DNA of 64,000 nucleotides from assembly GCA_965233625.1 (NCBI GenBank), contig OZ247499.1, positions 4,650,001 to 4,714,000 of the forward strand, written 5' to 3'. A program made the translations under genes and the position numbers. Below are positions 19,487 through 27,427 of this stretch, one piece after another; the stretch's first letter is position 1; each line of letters opens with the position of its first letter. Source of the DNA: G965233625 sp965233625. GTDB taxonomy: Bacteria > Planctomycetota > Planctomycetia > Pirellulales > Pirellulaceae. Under the pieces are notes generated by a model that worked only from the letters and a program-made list of their open reading frames with translations, made no database searches and was not told the origin of the DNA.

Positions 19487-20479
19487 TTAAACGTCGCAGG
19501 TTTCAACAGCCTGCGTCAGACCTTCCAGCGGATTGCGGGTCGGGATGAATTCCTGCCCGACAAAACCCTTGTAACCAATTTCCAGCAGCGCTTCCATGCA
19601 CGGTGCGTAATTGATCTCCTGCTTCGCATCAATTTCGCAGCGGCCCGGATTGCCCGCGGTGTGAACATGATTGATCGCTTCGCCGCACTCGTGGATGCGG
19701 TTGATGATATCGCCGTCCATGATCTGTACATGATAGATATCAAACAGCAGGCCGAACCGCTTCGAGCCGACCTTATTGATAATGTCCATGCAGTAGTCCA
19801 CATGATCGCCCTGATAGCCCGGGTGACCCTTCATGTCGACGGCGCAGCGGCTGTTGAGCATCTCAAGCGAAAGGTTAATGCCCTTCTTCTCGGCATAGCC
19901 AACCACACGTTTGAAGCCGGCGACACAGTTCCTGGCGCCTTCATCCGGGTCGATCACGCGGTTCTTCCCTTTGCCCAGGCCCGACAGATCCGGGATACCG
20001 CCATCGGCCCAGGCGCCGGTTTCTTCAGCGAAGCCGGTGAAGGTAATCACGGTTTTGAAGCCGGCGTCGGCACAGTCATCGATCGACTTTTTCATCATCG
20101 CGATGCAGGCGTCCTGATACTTCGGGTTGTTCATGCCCTGTACGAAAAGATGGCTGGGCGTCAGCGCGCATTCCAGCTTGTGCTTCTTCAGCGTGGCCCA
20201 GTTTTCCGACGGCACCAGCTCGATGCTCTTGCAGCCCAGACTGCTGGCGACCTGACACATTTTGTCGAGCTTCCAGTACTTCTCAAAGCACCACTGCACG
20301 ACCGACTGATGGATGCGGCCTTTGGTCACGCCGCTTTTTTCTTTGATGGTTTCCGCAGATGCATTGCTTCCCGGAACTGCATGGGCGGCAACGGCGCCGG
20401 CGACCGTCGCCCCGGCTGCGGTGCGAAGCAGATTACGACGGCTTAGAAAATGGGAAGGGTTTGGGTCGTTACCGGACAT
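19487..20479 (-). CDS. hydroxypyruvate isomerase family TIM-barrel protein with Tat signal
   Basis: The 330-residue protein starts MSGNDPNPSHFLSRRNLLRT, a twin-arginine signal followed by an Ala-rich hydrophobic segment, so it should be exported. The rest is an AP-endonuclease-2/xylose-isomerase-type TIM barrel of the Hyi family: ELVPSENW, LSLEMLNSRC (Glu ligand), LLFDIYHVQIMDGD (metal-binding D/H), INHVHTAGNPGR, and GFVGQEFIP (Glu). It may isomerise a keto-sugar acid. Exported Hyi-like proteins are common in planctomycetes, and their substrate is often unproved. A Met five codons upstream (20494) is also possible. Confidence 0.87.
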   Translation of the reverse strand: MSGNDPNPSHFLSRRNLLRTAAGATVAGAVAAHAVPGSNASAETIKEKSGVTKGRIHQSVVQWCFEKYWKLDKMCQVASSLGCKSIELVPSENWATLKKHKLECALTPSHLFVQGMNNPKYQDACIAMMKKSIDDCADAGFKTVITFTGFAEETGAWADGGIPDLSGLGKGKNRVIDPDEGARNCVAGFKRVVGYAEKKGINLSLEMLNSRCAVDMKGHPGYQGDHVDYCMDIINKVGSKRFGLLFDIYHVQIMDGDIINRIHECGEAINHVHTAGNPGRCEIDAKQEINYAPCMEALLEIGYKGFVGQEFIPTRNPLEGLTQAVETCDV

Positions 20480-20685
20480 CTCAGTCGCCTGCAATAGTTG
20501 AAGAAATCAAGAGAAGTAATCCGCTCAACGGTAACGGGGCAAACCAGCAAATTCAAGCTTTGCGCGGATGCGGACCACGGCGGTGCAATTATTTTTATGT
20601 AAGGCGAGAAGGCTTCACCCGCGGGCATGGCTGGAATATGATGCGAATTCCCACAAAAGCCTTCCGGCCTTGGAGCGCAAGAGCG

Positions 20686-21345
20686 ATGCCGATCGAATTC
20701 CAATGCAGCAGTTGCCAGCGCAAGTTGCGCGTTCCCGATGAGAATGCGGGCCAGAATGCGCGCTGTCCGCAGTGTCAGAGCGTGCAGAGGATTCCGGATA
20801 AGCAGGACGCCGGGTCCGGATCTTCCGCGGACACGCAACTGGACTGGGGAGAGTTTGGCGGTGCAGGCAACCAGCCAGCCAACCAGCCGGCCAGCACTGG
20901 ATACGGCGGCGGCAATAGTGGTTACGGCGCAGGCAACAGCGGATACGGCGCGGGCAACAGCGGCTATGGCGGCAACCAGGGCGGGTACGGCGCCGCACCC
21001 GGCAACTATGGCAGCGCGCCCAATCCCTACGCGACACCGCCCGGCGGACAATACGGCGGCAGTGGCGGCTACCGGCCCCCCTCGGACACATCCCCTTCGC
21101 CACTGGCCATCATTGCGCTGATCTGCGGCATCCTTTCGCTAGTGTTCTCGCTGTGCTGTGGAATCCTGGCGCTGCCGTTCTCCTTGGGCGCCGTCATCTG
21201 CGGAGCCATCGGCATTGCCCAGTCGAAAGGAAAAAGCCCGGCCGGGCTGGGGCTTTCGATCGGCGGTCTGGCTTGCGGTATTCTTAGCGGCTTGATGGTC
21301 ATCGGATTCATCCTCCTGATGATCATCGTCGAAGCCAGCAAATAA
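20686..21345 (+). CDS. zinc-ribbon, Gly/Tyr/Asn repeat, DUF4190-type membrane protein
   Basis: A 219-residue protein. Residues 1-40 are a zinc ribbon (FQCSSCQRKLRVPDENAGQN, ARCPQC). Residues about 60-130 are low-complexity repeats of the type GYGAGNSGYGGNQ, and residues about 140-215 form two TM helices with PLAIIALICGILSLV and GLSIGGLACGILSGLMV, the DUF4190 pattern. Function unknown; such proteins may act as envelope scaffolds. The Met at 20686 matches the conserved zinc-ribbon start, and the open frame upstream is unrelated sequence. Codon use is typical of the window. Confidence 0.85.
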   Translation: MPIEFQCSSCQRKLRVPDENAGQNARCPQCQSVQRIPDKQDAGSGSSADTQLDWGEFGGAGNQPANQPASTGYGGGNSGYGAGNSGYGAGNSGYGGNQGGYGAAPGNYGSAPNPYATPPGGQYGGSGGYRPPSDTSPSPLAIIALICGILSLVFSLCCGILALPFSLGAVICGAIGIAQSKGKSPAGLGLSIGGLACGILSGLMVIGFILLMIIVEASK

Positions 21346-21463
21346 AAACCACGGCGGTACGCGGAAGAAGTGTTTCACAGCAGCCGCGTACGCGAAGTTG
21401 CCGCTTGTTAGCGACTATGGCGAATTAATCCGCGTTAATGCGCCTTTTGTGAGTAGGTATTGA

Positions 21464-22705
21464 CTAGTCATTGGATTCTGCAGATGCCGACATTGTGCCT
21501 GCGCCAACGCTGATCTTTTTGAATCGTCGCGCGTACCTGTAAAGATCATCAATAGGATGATGCTTCTGATTTGTTCTCGGCGTATCAAACAGATTCTTTG
21601 CGAATTGTTCCACAAGAAACTCAGGGACTTCAACGCTGCCGTCATTATTTTCGCCAGCTGCTTCGAATAACAGTTCAGCGATCCAACTTGCACGTATAAC
21701 ATCTTTCGCAAATCGCGACTTCTGAAATTCATACTCTGCGTGCTGCTGGAACCACTGATTACACCATCTAAGGTAAAAAACGAACGTTGTTCCAAACAGG
21801 AGAGTTCCGCCAGCAACTGGCAGCAATAACAACGGTTCGAATGCCTCAGCTTGAAACACCTTCATGACGAATACTGTCACCAGTGCTATGCCACTTATCA
21901 TTCCCGCAATGCACGCAACGTGGACTGGAACTCGCAACCAGAGAGTGTCTCTAGATACCTTGAATTTGTCGTCGATGGCCTCTTGAAATTGGTCGGACAG
22001 AGACCGGCGAACGCCTCTGCTTTCTAGGAGGTTAAACTCTTCGACTCTCGCAGCATGTTCACTCTCGCGTTGTTCAATTTCTGCCAATTTTTTCGCATGA
22101 ATCTCGTCGAGCTTACGTTCACGTTGCGCGAGAAGGTCTTGGGATTTTGAATTGATCTCGTTGAGGTGTTTTGCGTTTTCCACCGCTTGTTTCGCGAGTG
22201 TTTCCGCAATGGAAGCTGCGGTAGCTTTCATTGCACGAATAGCCTCGTCGTTGAGGGCGGCTTGTTGTTGTTGAAATTGCGGCAATGACTCGGAGATTGC
22301 CATTTCTGGGCCAAGCAACTCATAGTGCTTGGTAATCGCTTCATAGATAACCAAAAATGACACGGGTGACATGCCCTTTTCGATCTTGATCGTAAAGCCC
22401 ACACGGCTCGGTGCTCGCAGTATGCGGATGCCGTACTCGCTATCTTTGGTCGTGGAATTAAAGTTGATTTCAACAGGCAGGTCGGGAAACCTCCCAAATG
22501 CATCGAGTACCTGCTTAACAATCGGATGTTGATTGTTAGAAGACTGCGCTAGTGATCCAATATCCACTTTGGGAGTTGACCATTGTACGCTTTCGCCGAT
22601 CTTGACAGTTAACGATGCTTGTTGACCGCGAGGAAGGTCGCTAATCATTTCAAAGAACTTAAGGCAGACTTCCCTTGGCTCGCGACTCTTAAGATGTAAT
22701 TCCAT
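21464..22705 (-). CDS. coiled-coil protein with two membrane segments, AT-richer than neighbours
   Basis: A 413-residue protein of unknown family. Residues 1-135 are a soluble beta-rich domain. Residues about 140-235 are a Gln/Glu/Ala/Lys coiled coil (AALNDEAIRAMKATAASIAE, KLDEIHAKKLAEIEQRE). Residues about 262-315 contain two hydrophobic helices (VACIAGMISGIALVTVFVM and LLLLPVAGGTLLFGTTFVFY), and the C-terminal 100 residues are soluble. Its codons are visibly more AT-rich than those on either side, which hints at recent acquisition. It could be an envelope scaffold or part of a defence system, but no motif proves either. Confidence 0.65.
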   Translation of the reverse strand: MELHLKSREPREVCLKFFEMISDLPRGQQASLTVKIGESVQWSTPKVDIGSLAQSSNNQHPIVKQVLDAFGRFPDLPVEINFNSTTKDSEYGIRILRAPSRVGFTIKIEKGMSPVSFLVIYEAITKHYELLGPEMAISESLPQFQQQQAALNDEAIRAMKATAASIAETLAKQAVENAKHLNEINSKSQDLLAQRERKLDEIHAKKLAEIEQRESEHAARVEEFNLLESRGVRRSLSDQFQEAIDDKFKVSRDTLWLRVPVHVACIAGMISGIALVTVFVMKVFQAEAFEPLLLLPVAGGTLLFGTTFVFYLRWCNQWFQQHAEYEFQKSRFAKDVIRASWIAELLFEAAGENNDGSVEVPEFLVEQFAKNLFDTPRTNQKHHPIDDLYRYARRFKKISVGAGTMSASAESND

Positions 22706-23027
22706 GATTGCCCAAGTATGGTTGAAAAATCGTAAAACTCGATTTTAGCTTGGTTGAACGAGTCAATGGATAATTTTCCGATCCCAATGGCGTGCAGAAT
22801 TACTATCAGCGACCCAATCATCACCCAGGAAGCTGCAGCTTTTCGTGCTAGCGGCGCCTGCCCTTGGATGCTGGGCGTTAAATCTTATTTATTCCGCAAA
22901 TTTGCGTTATCCCTCAAGACCGTCACAGGCGGAGCCGATGACTGTAGGGACGACTTCGTAGGTTGAGGCATGTAGGCCAGCGTGGCTTCTCTCCTTCGCC
23001 CAAAGTTTCAGGCATGGACGCCCAGAC
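22706..23027. other. intergenic region, no supported gene
   Basis: 322 bp between divergent genes. A short open frame at 22754-22966 has no family resemblance, no ribosome site and mixed codon use, so I leave it out. No copy of the repeat families is seen. Confidence 0.5.
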
Positions 23028-23906
23028 ATGAGCAAAACGAACACTCGCGAGCCAGAACCATCGCGGCAACGCTTGCGAAGCGGGAAAAAAGGGGTCACCC
23101 GGCCAACACGCGTTGTGCTACGGCTGCCCGATGTATCGCGGAGGGAAGCGGCCCCGGCTGCTGCCGATGCGGACGACCTGCCCGATCTGGACACGGAAAC
23201 CATCGAAAAGCTGCACGGCGGCGAGACGGCGGAAGACAACGCCGCAGAGCAAACGACCGTCACCGGCGAAGTCGAGCCTGCCAAGCGTGAGCAACGCTCG
23301 AAGAAGAAACGCCGCGGCGTCAATGCTCCGCGTAGCCGCTGGGGCTCGTGGGCCATGCAGGGGCTGATCGTGCTGTCGCTGGTGGGCATCCTGGGCCTGG
23401 CCTATGTGGTCATCATCGGACTCGGCAGCGGCGCTGCACCCGAAGAAGAAGTCAACGGCCCGATGATGCCCGGCGACCCGACCGCGGAAATCGCAGGTGT
23501 GGGCGAACTTCAAATCACGGCGCCCACGGGCGAAGTGGAAGCGCCTGAATGGGCGACTCCACCCGGCAACGCCTTCCAGGCGGAATCGCCTGCCACGGAC
23601 ATGGGCCAGCCGGTTCCCAAAGCCACGGGCCTGAACCTGGAATCGCCACAGCTGGACGCGGGATACACGCCCGGCGCTCCACCTTCGGACGCCGTCAGCC
23701 CCACACCCGGCAGCGAAGCGGAATTCGCATCGACCACGCCGGCAGAGAGCGACACTCTTGGCGCCCCGGTGCCCTGGCAGGAAACGCCCACGTCGCCCGT
23801 CTATCAGTACAACCGCACCGACGCCAGCAAGTACCAGTACCCTCCGTACGAAGAAGCTGGTGTGACCGCGGGCAATGGATTCTCTAACACGGGAGTACAG
23901 CGATGA
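23028..23906 (+). CDS. single-pass membrane protein upstream of the BY-kinase-like gene
   Basis: The 292-residue protein has a basic, Arg/Ser/Glu-rich cytoplasmic N-terminus (about 100 residues), one TM helix at about 110-135 (MQGLIVLSLVGILGLAYVV), and a Pro/Thr/Ser/Gly-rich outside part ending with YQYNRTDASKYQYPPYEE. The layout recalls the membrane partners of BY-kinases, but it lacks the Wzz domain and has a single TM helix. It overlaps the next gene by 4 bp (ATGA at 23903), so translation is coupled. I cannot assign a function; a scaffold or activator of the ATPase is a guess. Confidence 0.72.
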   Translation: MSKTNTREPEPSRQRLRSGKKGVTRPTRVVLRLPDVSRREAAPAAADADDLPDLDTETIEKLHGGETAEDNAAEQTTVTGEVEPAKREQRSKKKRRGVNAPRSRWGSWAMQGLIVLSLVGILGLAYVVIIGLGSGAAPEEEVNGPMMPGDPTAEIAGVGELQITAPTGEVEAPEWATPPGNAFQAESPATDMGQPVPKATGLNLESPQLDAGYTPGAPPSDAVSPTPGSEAEFASTTPAESDTLGAPVPWQETPTSPVYQYNRTDASKYQYPPYEEAGVTAGNGFSNTGVQR

Positions 23907-26200
23907 GTTCCTCCGATCAGGCTTTCATCAAAGCATACTCCCGCGACCTGACGCCCGAAGGCGTGCTGCTGCCCGAAGCGCCGCAGAAGGTCCGGGTGAT
24001 GAACCCGAAGAACATGGCCGCAGGCGCCGCCGCGGTGCACACGCACTACGATTCGCAGAGTGTGAGTTACCGCCACGATCACGCGACGCCCGCTCAACCG
24101 CCAACGCCACATACGGGCTTCGCGGCGGATTACTCGCAGACACCCGCGCAGTACGGCGCCTACTATCAGCCGGCCGCACCTTACCCGGCAGCCCCTGCTG
24201 CACCGTCGCAGCCTGGCGCCAGCTATGCACCGCAACAGCCCGCGCCGCAACAGCCAGCGCCGCAACCAGCGGCATACTCGCCCAACGTCGCTCACCCGGC
24301 CATGCACCTGCCGCCACAACCGGCTCCGCAGGTTCCACAGCCAGAAGCTGCGCAGCCGCAGGTTCCGCAGGTAGAAGCGCCGCAACCGCAGGCTCCGGTG
24401 CAGCAACACGTTATTCAGCCAGAAGCCACGCCTTCACCAGCGCCGCAGCCTGAGCCAATTGCTCCGGCAGCCACTGCCCCGACTCCCGTCCAGCCTACGA
24501 GCGAAAGCGACCAGCCGTCGCCCGCCGCCGCAGACTGTTATCCAAACTGCGATACTCCGGTTGAGGTCACCAGCGACGACATGGCAAAACCAGCATCGCC
24601 GCGCGACGACATCTACACTGTCAACGCGATAGCATCGGTCAACACGTGGGCGATCGAACTCGCCAGCGAAATCGACACGCTCTACATCCCCGCTCACAGC
24701 GATACGCCCGGCCAGTTGGACCTGGTGGATCATACCGCCGGCATCGCCTGCCAGAATCCTGTCACTCAGGAGCAGGAGATCGCCGTTGAAGAAATCGCGT
24801 GCGAAGAATCTGGCGAAGAATGTTCCGAAGAGTCCTGCGAGGTAGATAACACCGAGTATCAGCTGGCCGCCGACCCGGAAGAAATCCTGGCAGAAGAGAC
24901 GCCAGCCGCTGATGCCGCTGACAGCTTCGTGGAACCTGTGGTCGAAGCCGAAGTGGGTAGCGAAGTTTACGCACTGCGGACCAACGACGACGCCCATCTG
25001 GCGGACGTTCTGAAACAGAGCCTCCGCGAAGCGATTCAGGAAGGCGTCGCCGCAGCCATTCTGCACGCACCTGCTCCGCAGGCAGCAACGCCGCACGTAG
25101 AAGAAGCAACGCAGCCTGAAGCCTTCGCAGAAGAAGAACCCGTAGCATCCACCGCGGCGGAAGAACCCGTTGTCGAAGAAGCACCAGCAGCCGAAGCCGT
25201 TACGGAAGAAACAGTAACTGAAGAAGTTGTTGCGGAAGAAGCTGTCGCCGAAGAACCTGCTATCGAAGAAGCTATTGAAGAAGAAGCGGTCGCGGAAGAA
25301 CCTGTCGTCGAAGAACCCGTCGTTGAAGAACCTGTCGCGGAAGAAACCGTCGTCGAGGAAGCCGCCAGCCAGGAAGAAGATTCGTACGAGTTTGAACTGG
25401 GCACGGACGAAACCGCTGCTGACACAGACGTTGAAGAAACAGTTTCGCAGGCGCCGGTAGACGAAGAACCCGCCTGTGAAGAAGCCGCTTGCGACGAAGA
25501 AGACGTAGCCGCGGACGAAGCCGCCGATGTGCTGAAGATGCCGGTGGAAACCCGTGAGCTGCAGCCCGTCTGGGAAGTCGACGTGTTCCAGTGGCCGGAA
25601 GTCTGCTGCGAGCTGATTGATATCGAATCGCCCACGCTCTCCGCCGCCGCACATCAGATTATGGAAACCGCCGGCGGCAACGTGCTGGCCATCGCCAGTG
25701 TTGACCGTGGCGTCGGCCGGACAACCATGGCTATGACGCTGGCCCGCGCTCTGGCTGCGGGCGGCGGAAAAGTGCTGCTGATTGACGCCGACGTTGAGAA
25801 CCCTGGCATCGGCGAGGCGCTGGGTCTGTCTTCGCCTTGCTGCTGGCGTCAGACGCTGGCCGAAGGCGAGCCTGCCGAAGAATGTTCGATTGCTTCGCTG
25901 GCCGATCGCATCACGCTGATGCCGCTTGCAGAAGAAGCCGCACCGGCCGACAGCGTGGACTTCGAACCGCTGCTTCGCGAAGTCGCCGCAGTGGCTGACA
26001 ACTACACCGCGGTTATCATCGACGGCGGTCCGGTCGACGCGCTGCTGGACGGCATGCTGGCAGGTCCGCACGCCAACCTGGTGCAGGCCACCCTGCTGAT
26101 GAACGACGGCCGCAGCAGCGATGAAGATGAAGACGCAGCCAGCACGCTGGAAGACACCGGCATGAAGGCCGTCGCCATGGTCGAAAACTTCGCGGCCTAA
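23903..26200 (+). CDS. BY-kinase/MinD-like ATPase with a 580-residue low-complexity N-terminus
   Basis: A 765-residue protein. Residues 1 to about 230 are Pro/Gln/Ala-rich and about 250-530 are acidic with many EEPVVEE-type repeats. The last 180 residues are a SIMIBI ATPase resembling bacterial tyrosine (BY) kinases: Walker A-like ASVDRGVGRTTMAM at about 597-610, Walker A' VLLIDADVENPGIG, and Walker B AVIIDGGPVDALLDGML. The catalytic P-loop lysine is Arg, the A' motif lacks its usual Arg, and no terminal Tyr cluster follows. It may bind nucleotide without normal kinase activity. In exopolysaccharide loci a BY-kinase sits next to an ExeA-like ATPase, as here. A hairpin terminator follows the stop. 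Confidence 0.83.
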   Translation: MSSSDQAFIKAYSRDLTPEGVLLPEAPQKVRVMNPKNMAAGAAAVHTHYDSQSVSYRHDHATPAQPPTPHTGFAADYSQTPAQYGAYYQPAAPYPAAPAAPSQPGASYAPQQPAPQQPAPQPAAYSPNVAHPAMHLPPQPAPQVPQPEAAQPQVPQVEAPQPQAPVQQHVIQPEATPSPAPQPEPIAPAATAPTPVQPTSESDQPSPAAADCYPNCDTPVEVTSDDMAKPASPRDDIYTVNAIASVNTWAIELASEIDTLYIPAHSDTPGQLDLVDHTAGIACQNPVTQEQEIAVEEIACEESGEECSEESCEVDNTEYQLAADPEEILAEETPAADAADSFVEPVVEAEVGSEVYALRTNDDAHLADVLKQSLREAIQEGVAAAILHAPAPQAATPHVEEATQPEAFAEEEPVASTAAEEPVVEEAPAAEAVTEETVTEEVVAEEAVAEEPAIEEAIEEEAVAEEPVVEEPVVEEPVAEETVVEEAASQEEDSYEFELGTDETAADTDVEETVSQAPVDEEPACEEAACDEEDVAADEAADVLKMPVETRELQPVWEVDVFQWPEVCCELIDIESPTLSAAAHQIMETAGGNVLAIASVDRGVGRTTMAMTLARALAAGGGKVLLIDADVENPGIGEALGLSSPCCWRQTLAEGEPAEECSIASLADRITLMPLAEEAAPADSVDFEPLLREVAAVADNYTAVIIDGGPVDALLDGMLAGPHANLVQATLLMNDGRSSDEDEDAASTLEDTGMKAVAMVENFAA

Positions 26201-26218
26201 CACTGCACTGCATCCACT

Positions 26219-26265
26219 AAGCCGGGAGGCGAGCCACAGGGGGGCGGCTCGTCTTCCGGCCTTTT
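26219..26265 (+). terminator. hairpin terminator or attenuator between the two ATPase genes
   Basis: The stem pairs AAGCCGGGAGGCGAGCC (26219-26235) with GGCTCGTCTTCCGGCCTT (26246-26263), loop about 10 nt, followed by CTTTTCT. It sits after the stop at 26200 and before the ExeA-like start at 26301, so it probably reduces read-through into that gene. Confidence 0.6.
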
Positions 26266-26300
26266 CTATGTTTCTCCGCGGCCAGATAGGCGACGCGACG

Positions 26301-27125
26301 ATGTACGAAAGCTACTGGCAACTTGAAACCAAACCGTTTGAAAACACGGCGGATCCCCGGTTCTACTTTCCGGGCGATGCTCAGCAGGGCGCCTTGTTGA
26401 AGCTGCGCTACGCCATCGAAAACCGGCGTGGCGCCGCGATTCTGACCGGCCCGCCGGGACTGGGCAAAACGCTGCTGGCCCGCACCCTGGCGACGCAGCT
26501 CCCAGACCGTTTTTCACCCGTCGGCCATCTGGTGTTTCCGCAGATGCCTGCCAGCCAGCTGCTCGCCTACATCGCGGGCGAAATCGCGCCGGCGGACGAA
26601 GACGCTGCGGGTCCAACGCCTTCGATTCAGCAAAGCATCCGTCGCATCGCTTCCGCCCTGGAGCACAACGCAGCACAGCAGCGACACGCCGTGCTGATTA
26701 TCGACGAAGCGCATCTACTGCTGCCGGAACAGCTCGAAACCCTGCGACTGCTGCTGAACTTCGAATACGATCAACAGCCCGCTTTAACGCTGTTGCTGAC
26801 CGGCGACACCACGCTGCTGCCGGTGCTGGAACGGATGCCGCAACTGGAACAGCGGATGGGCGTGAAGTGCCTGCTGCGCCCTTTCACGCTGGAAGAAACG
26901 GTCAGCTACGTGAACCATCGCTTGCACACGGCCGGCGCCGGTCGCGAGATCTTCGCGGAAGAGGCTATCGAAAGTCTGCACTATCATTCCGGCGGCGCCC
27001 CCCGGCAGATCAACCGGCTCGGCGACCTCGCCCTGTTGATCGGCTACGCCGAAGAACACGAAACGATTTCCGCCAGTCACATCAACGATGTTGCGGCCGA
27101 ACTGTTCACGGTTTCGCCTGAATAG
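26301..27125 (+). CDS. ExeA-like AAA+ ATPase
   Basis: The 274-residue protein begins MYESYWQLETKPFENTADPR, the typical start of the ExeA/GspA family and of ATPases in PEP-CTERM/exopolysaccharide loci. Walker A is TGPPGLGKT, Walker B is VLIIDEAHLLL, a sensor 1-like LLLTGDTTL follows, and GGAPRQINRL provides the sensor 2 Arg. ExeA members use ATP to move envelope components; the peptidoglycan-binding C-terminal domain of ExeA itself is missing. The ATG at 26301 matches the family start; an upstream ATG at 26268 adds 11 unmatched residues. The family B repeat begins about 45 bp after the stop. Confidence 0.87.
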   Translation: MYESYWQLETKPFENTADPRFYFPGDAQQGALLKLRYAIENRRGAAILTGPPGLGKTLLARTLATQLPDRFSPVGHLVFPQMPASQLLAYIAGEIAPADEDAAGPTPSIQQSIRRIASALEHNAAQQRHAVLIIDEAHLLLPEQLETLRLLLNFEYDQQPALTLLLTGDTTLLPVLERMPQLEQRMGVKCLLRPFTLEETVSYVNHRLHTAGAGREIFAEEAIESLHYHSGGAPRQINRLGDLALLIGYAEEHETISASHINDVAAELFTVSPE

Positions 27126-27169
27126 CATCCGGGGCTTCGGGTTCAGTACGCCAAGCGCGAAGCGCGAGT

Positions 27170-27365
27170 TTTGAAGTTGCACACTTTGAGCATTGTACCC
27201 TCGCCCACTTGTGGGAGAGGGTGGCACGAAGTGCCGGGTGAGGGTTTTCCCGGCTGCCACAAAGCGTTCATTTGCCTTCAAATGAAGTGGTTTACGCGTT
27301 CCGGCGGGGCATCGCTTCCCCCTCATCTGGCCTCCGGCCATCTTCTCCCCCAAGGGAGAAGAGCA
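27170..27365. repeat. family B repeat, copy 1
   Basis: It shares TTGAAGTTGCACACTTTGAG and the CCCACTTGTGGG hairpin with copies at 41629-41857 and 62641-62869, with visible divergence inside. The left flank (CGAAGCGCGAG) and right flank (GTTCAAACGTCCCTC, 27416) resemble the ends of family A, suggesting B sits in or was built from an A element. Confidence 0.8.
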
Positions 27366-27427
27366 CACGCCGGTGGCGCCACCGCTCGTTCTTCAAGACA
27401 GGCATTTCAGACCGTTCAAACGTCCCT

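Noticed and set aside
19481..20446. 321-codon open frame on the plus strand
   Set aside because: Exactly opposite the Hyi-like gene, which has a clear Tat signal and family motifs.
25130..25370. Regular short repeats, possible CRISPR or minisatellite
   Set aside because: They are in-frame Glu-Glu-Pro-Val codon repeats in a coding region, with no spacers.
24434..26203. 589-codon open frame on the minus strand
   Set aside because: It lies entirely opposite the BY-kinase-like gene; its Phe-rich runs (RFFRDRFF-like) are the complement of GAA-rich Glu codons, and no domain appears.
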